Assembly: GCF_000190375.1 (NCBI RefSeq)
Contig: NZ_AEWG01000005.1
Coordinates: 1 to 45,164 of the forward strand
Direction of reading: 5' to 3'
Length of the DNA: 45,164 nucleotides
DNA from: Rubrivivax benzoatilyticus JA2 = ATCC BAA-35
GTDB taxonomy: Bacteria; Pseudomonadota; Gammaproteobacteria; Burkholderiales; Burkholderiaceae_C
Made by a program: the position numbers and the translations under genes. The notes under the pieces were generated by a model, which saw only the letters and a list, made by a program, of their open reading frames with translations, was not told the origin of the DNA and made no database searches. Shown here in pieces: positions 43,906 through 45,164 of this stretch. Every line of letters begins with the position of its first letter. Within the stretch, counting starts at the first letter, position 1.

Positions 43906-44499
43906 TCACTGGATGATGAAGTTGGAGAAGTGCACGGCGGAGATCGGGAGCTCCTCGGTCTTCTTCTTTTTCTTCTTCGGCTTGTCCTCGGCGGCGGCCT
44001 CGTCGTCGGGCTCCTCGACCTCGTAGCCCATCGCGCGTGCGGTCTCGCGGCGCACCTGCTCGGCGAGCTTGGCCTTGCCTTCGCGGTCGGACAGATCGGC
44101 GGCGGTCTTGTCGGCCAGCGCCATCAGGATGTTGTTGCGGATCGCCGGCATGTAGGCCTTGATGGTGTCGCCCATCTTGGCGTCGCGGACCTCCAGCGTG
44201 ATGCCGACCTGGGCGTAGCGCTCGGCATCGCGGTCGGCGAGGTTCACGGTGAACGGGTCCAGCGGCACGAAGGTCGGCGCCGACTTCGGGTCGTGCTTGA
44301 CCTCGGCCTTCGCCGGCTCGGCGTCCTCGGCCCCTTCCTCGGTGTCGGCGTGCGGCTTCTTCAGCAGGAACACCGCGGCGCCGCCGCCGATCGCGAGCAC
44401 GGCCACGAGCGCGCCGACGATGATCAGCAGCTTCTTCTTGCCTTTTTTCGGCGCGACCGCATCGGTTGCAGCGGCTGCGGCGGGGGCGGCGGTGGCCAT
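43906..44499 (-). CDS. fliL: Flagellar basal-body associated protein FliL
   Basis: FliL surrounds the stator units and affects torque. The 197-residue protein has a Lys-rich stretch and one membrane anchor (KKLLIIVGALVAVLAIGGGA) followed by a periplasmic domain with FTVNLADRDAERYAQVGITL. An insertion rich in Lys/Asp/Glu (EEPDDEAAAEDKPKKKKKK) precedes the usual C-terminus ISAVHFSNFIIQ and looks lineage-specific. An AGGAG ribosome site supports the ATG at 44499; the open frame beyond it is not family-like. Confidence 0.93.
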   Translation of the reverse strand: MATAAPAAAAATDAVAPKKGKKKLLIIVGALVAVLAIGGGAAVFLLKKPHADTEEGAEDAEPAKAEVKHDPKSAPTFVPLDPFTVNLADRDAERYAQVGITLEVRDAKMGDTIKAYMPAIRNNILMALADKTAADLSDREGKAKLAEQVRRETARAMGYEVEEPDDEAAAEDKPKKKKKKTEELPISAVHFSNFIIQ

Positions 44500-44632
44500 C
44501 GGGCGGACTCCTTCCTGTCGGGATCCCCGTCGTGGCCGATGACCGGCCATCGACGGGCTTGGAAGGAATTATTCGGGGCGCGCCGCCGGCGAAAGCGCCG
44601 ATAAGCGGCCCGAAAGCCCGTCTAAAGCCCGT

Positions 44633-44650
44633 GGCGGCGGTGCCGCCGCC
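44633..44650 (-). terminator. GC hairpin between fliK and fliL
   Basis: GGCGGCG and CGCCGCC form a stem around GTGC, 8 bases after the fliK stop on the minus strand. No clear T-run follows, so it may attenuate or stabilise rather than terminate. Confidence 0.35.
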
Positions 44651-44658
44651 GCGGGTGA

Positions 44659-45162
44659 TCAGGCGTAGGTGTCGAGCATGCCGCGCGTGTGCGCGCGGGC
44701 CGGCGCGGCCGCCGCGACGGACTCGTCGCCGCCGCCGTCGCCGCGTGTGCGTCCCGCGTCGGCCGTGCCGCGGCCGCCTTCGGTGTCGTCGCGGGCGGGG
44801 CCCTGGTGCTGCTCGAAGACGCCGCCGCCGGTCAGCGTCAGCCCGGCCTCCTGCAGCGCGCCGGCCAGCGTCGGCAGCGCCTGCTCCAGCGCCTGGCGCG
44901 TGTCGGCCTGCTGCGCCGCCATGACGACCTGCGCGCTGCTGCCCTCGACCTGGATGCGCACCGTGATCGGGCCCATCTCGGCCGGGTTGAGCTGCAGCCG
45001 GGCCTCCTGCAGGCCTTCGCGCAGCATCACGCTGACCTGGGCCGACAGCCCCGGCGCGAAGTCCGGCGAGCCGACCGGCGCGGCGATCTGCGCGGCATAC
45101 GGCGTGGCGGTGGCCGCCGCCCGGGCTTCGGGCGTGGCCGCCTGCTGCGCCGGGCTCGTCTG
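44659..45162 (-). CDS. fliK: Flagellar hook-length control protein FliK, C-terminal part
   Basis: The frame is open to the window edge, so only the last 167 residues are seen. The conserved FliK C-terminal domain reads LREGLQEARLQLNPAEMGPI followed by TVRIQVEGSSAQVVM, and then LPTLAGALQEAGLTLTGGGV. A Gly/Asp/Arg-rich disordered tail ends the protein. FliK is the molecular ruler that switches export from hook to filament. The fliK-L-M-N-O-P-Q-R order matches many proteobacteria. Confidence 0.93.
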   Translation of the reverse strand, partial: QTSPAQQAATPEARAAATATPYAAQIAAPVGSPDFAPGLSAQVSVMLREGLQEARLQLNPAEMGPITVRIQVEGSSAQVVMAAQQADTRQALEQALPTLAGALQEAGLTLTGGGVFEQHQGPARDDTEGGRGTADAGRTRGDGGGDESVAAAAPARAHTRGMLDTYA

Positions 45163-45164
45163 GG

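Noticed and set aside
44597..44604. GCCGATAA on the plus strand near fliL, matching a flagellar sigma-28 -10 element
   Set aside because: No TAAA-type -35 element lies at proper spacing, and it points away from fliL into the antisense of fliK, so a promoter role is unlikely.

Overview
The window is a high-GC, gene-dense stretch of a betaproteobacterial (Burkholderiales) chromosome. Protein styles throughout, plus a bacteriochlorophyll Mg-chelatase operon (bchI-bchD-bchO) beside ordinary housekeeping genes and a flagellar operon, point to a purple phototrophic member of the Rubrivivax/Leptothrix group, most likely close to Rubrivivax gelatinosus. This is an inference from sequence character; no database search was possible.

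Layout. 1-2700: the 3' end of a fructose PTS EIIBC gene followed by a stand-alone LanC-like zinc protein. 2702-8523: pyrD, rpiA, a small Lys-rich protein, mnmC, and the translation pair efp/earP. 8559-14344: uvrC with an overlapping TonB-C-like lipoprotein, pgsA, the HU gene, tRNA-Val(TAC), a PpiD-type periplasmic isomerase, and tRNA-His(GTG) with a clear terminator. 14345-17737 is looser and partly decayed: an arylsulfatase C-terminal remnant, a short MscS-type channel, dcuB, and a frameshifted minus-strand gene. 17641-23647: a Fur-type site, a TonB-dependent receptor and a ferric ABC transporter (fbpABC-like), a complete iron-uptake unit. 23648-25057: three small proteins, including a YciH/SUI1 factor. 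25058-32513: DUF3422 protein, bchI, bchD, bchO, an AMP-forming acyl-CoA ligase and a ketopantoate reductase-like enzyme, all on one strand with tiny gaps or overlaps. 32529-35941 (minus): universal stress protein, mercaptopyruvate sulfurtransferase, EamA transporter and a Rieske oxygenase. 36167-40183: xseB-ispA-dxs (isoprenoid precursor supply) and folE2. 40202-40274: a palindromic repeat cluster. 40275-45164 (minus): fliK(partial)-L-M-N-O-P-Q-R.

How the parts work together. bchIDO insert Mg2+ into protoporphyrin IX, while dxs and ispA make the prenyl diphosphates needed for the bacteriochlorophyll tail, carotenoids and quinones, so both arms of pigment supply lie in the window about 7 kb apart. 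No crt, puf, puh or other bch genes are present here. EarP is expected to rhamnosylate Arg32 of the neighbouring EF-P. The TonB receptor and FbpABC would carry iron across both membranes under Fur control.

No wholly new multi-gene system is evident. The best leads are the orphan LanC-like protein beside the fructose PTS, the possible six-gene DUF3422-bchIDO-ligase-reductase unit, the folE2/fliR palindromic repeat cluster, two decayed genes, and three convergent gene pairs whose stop codons abut directly.
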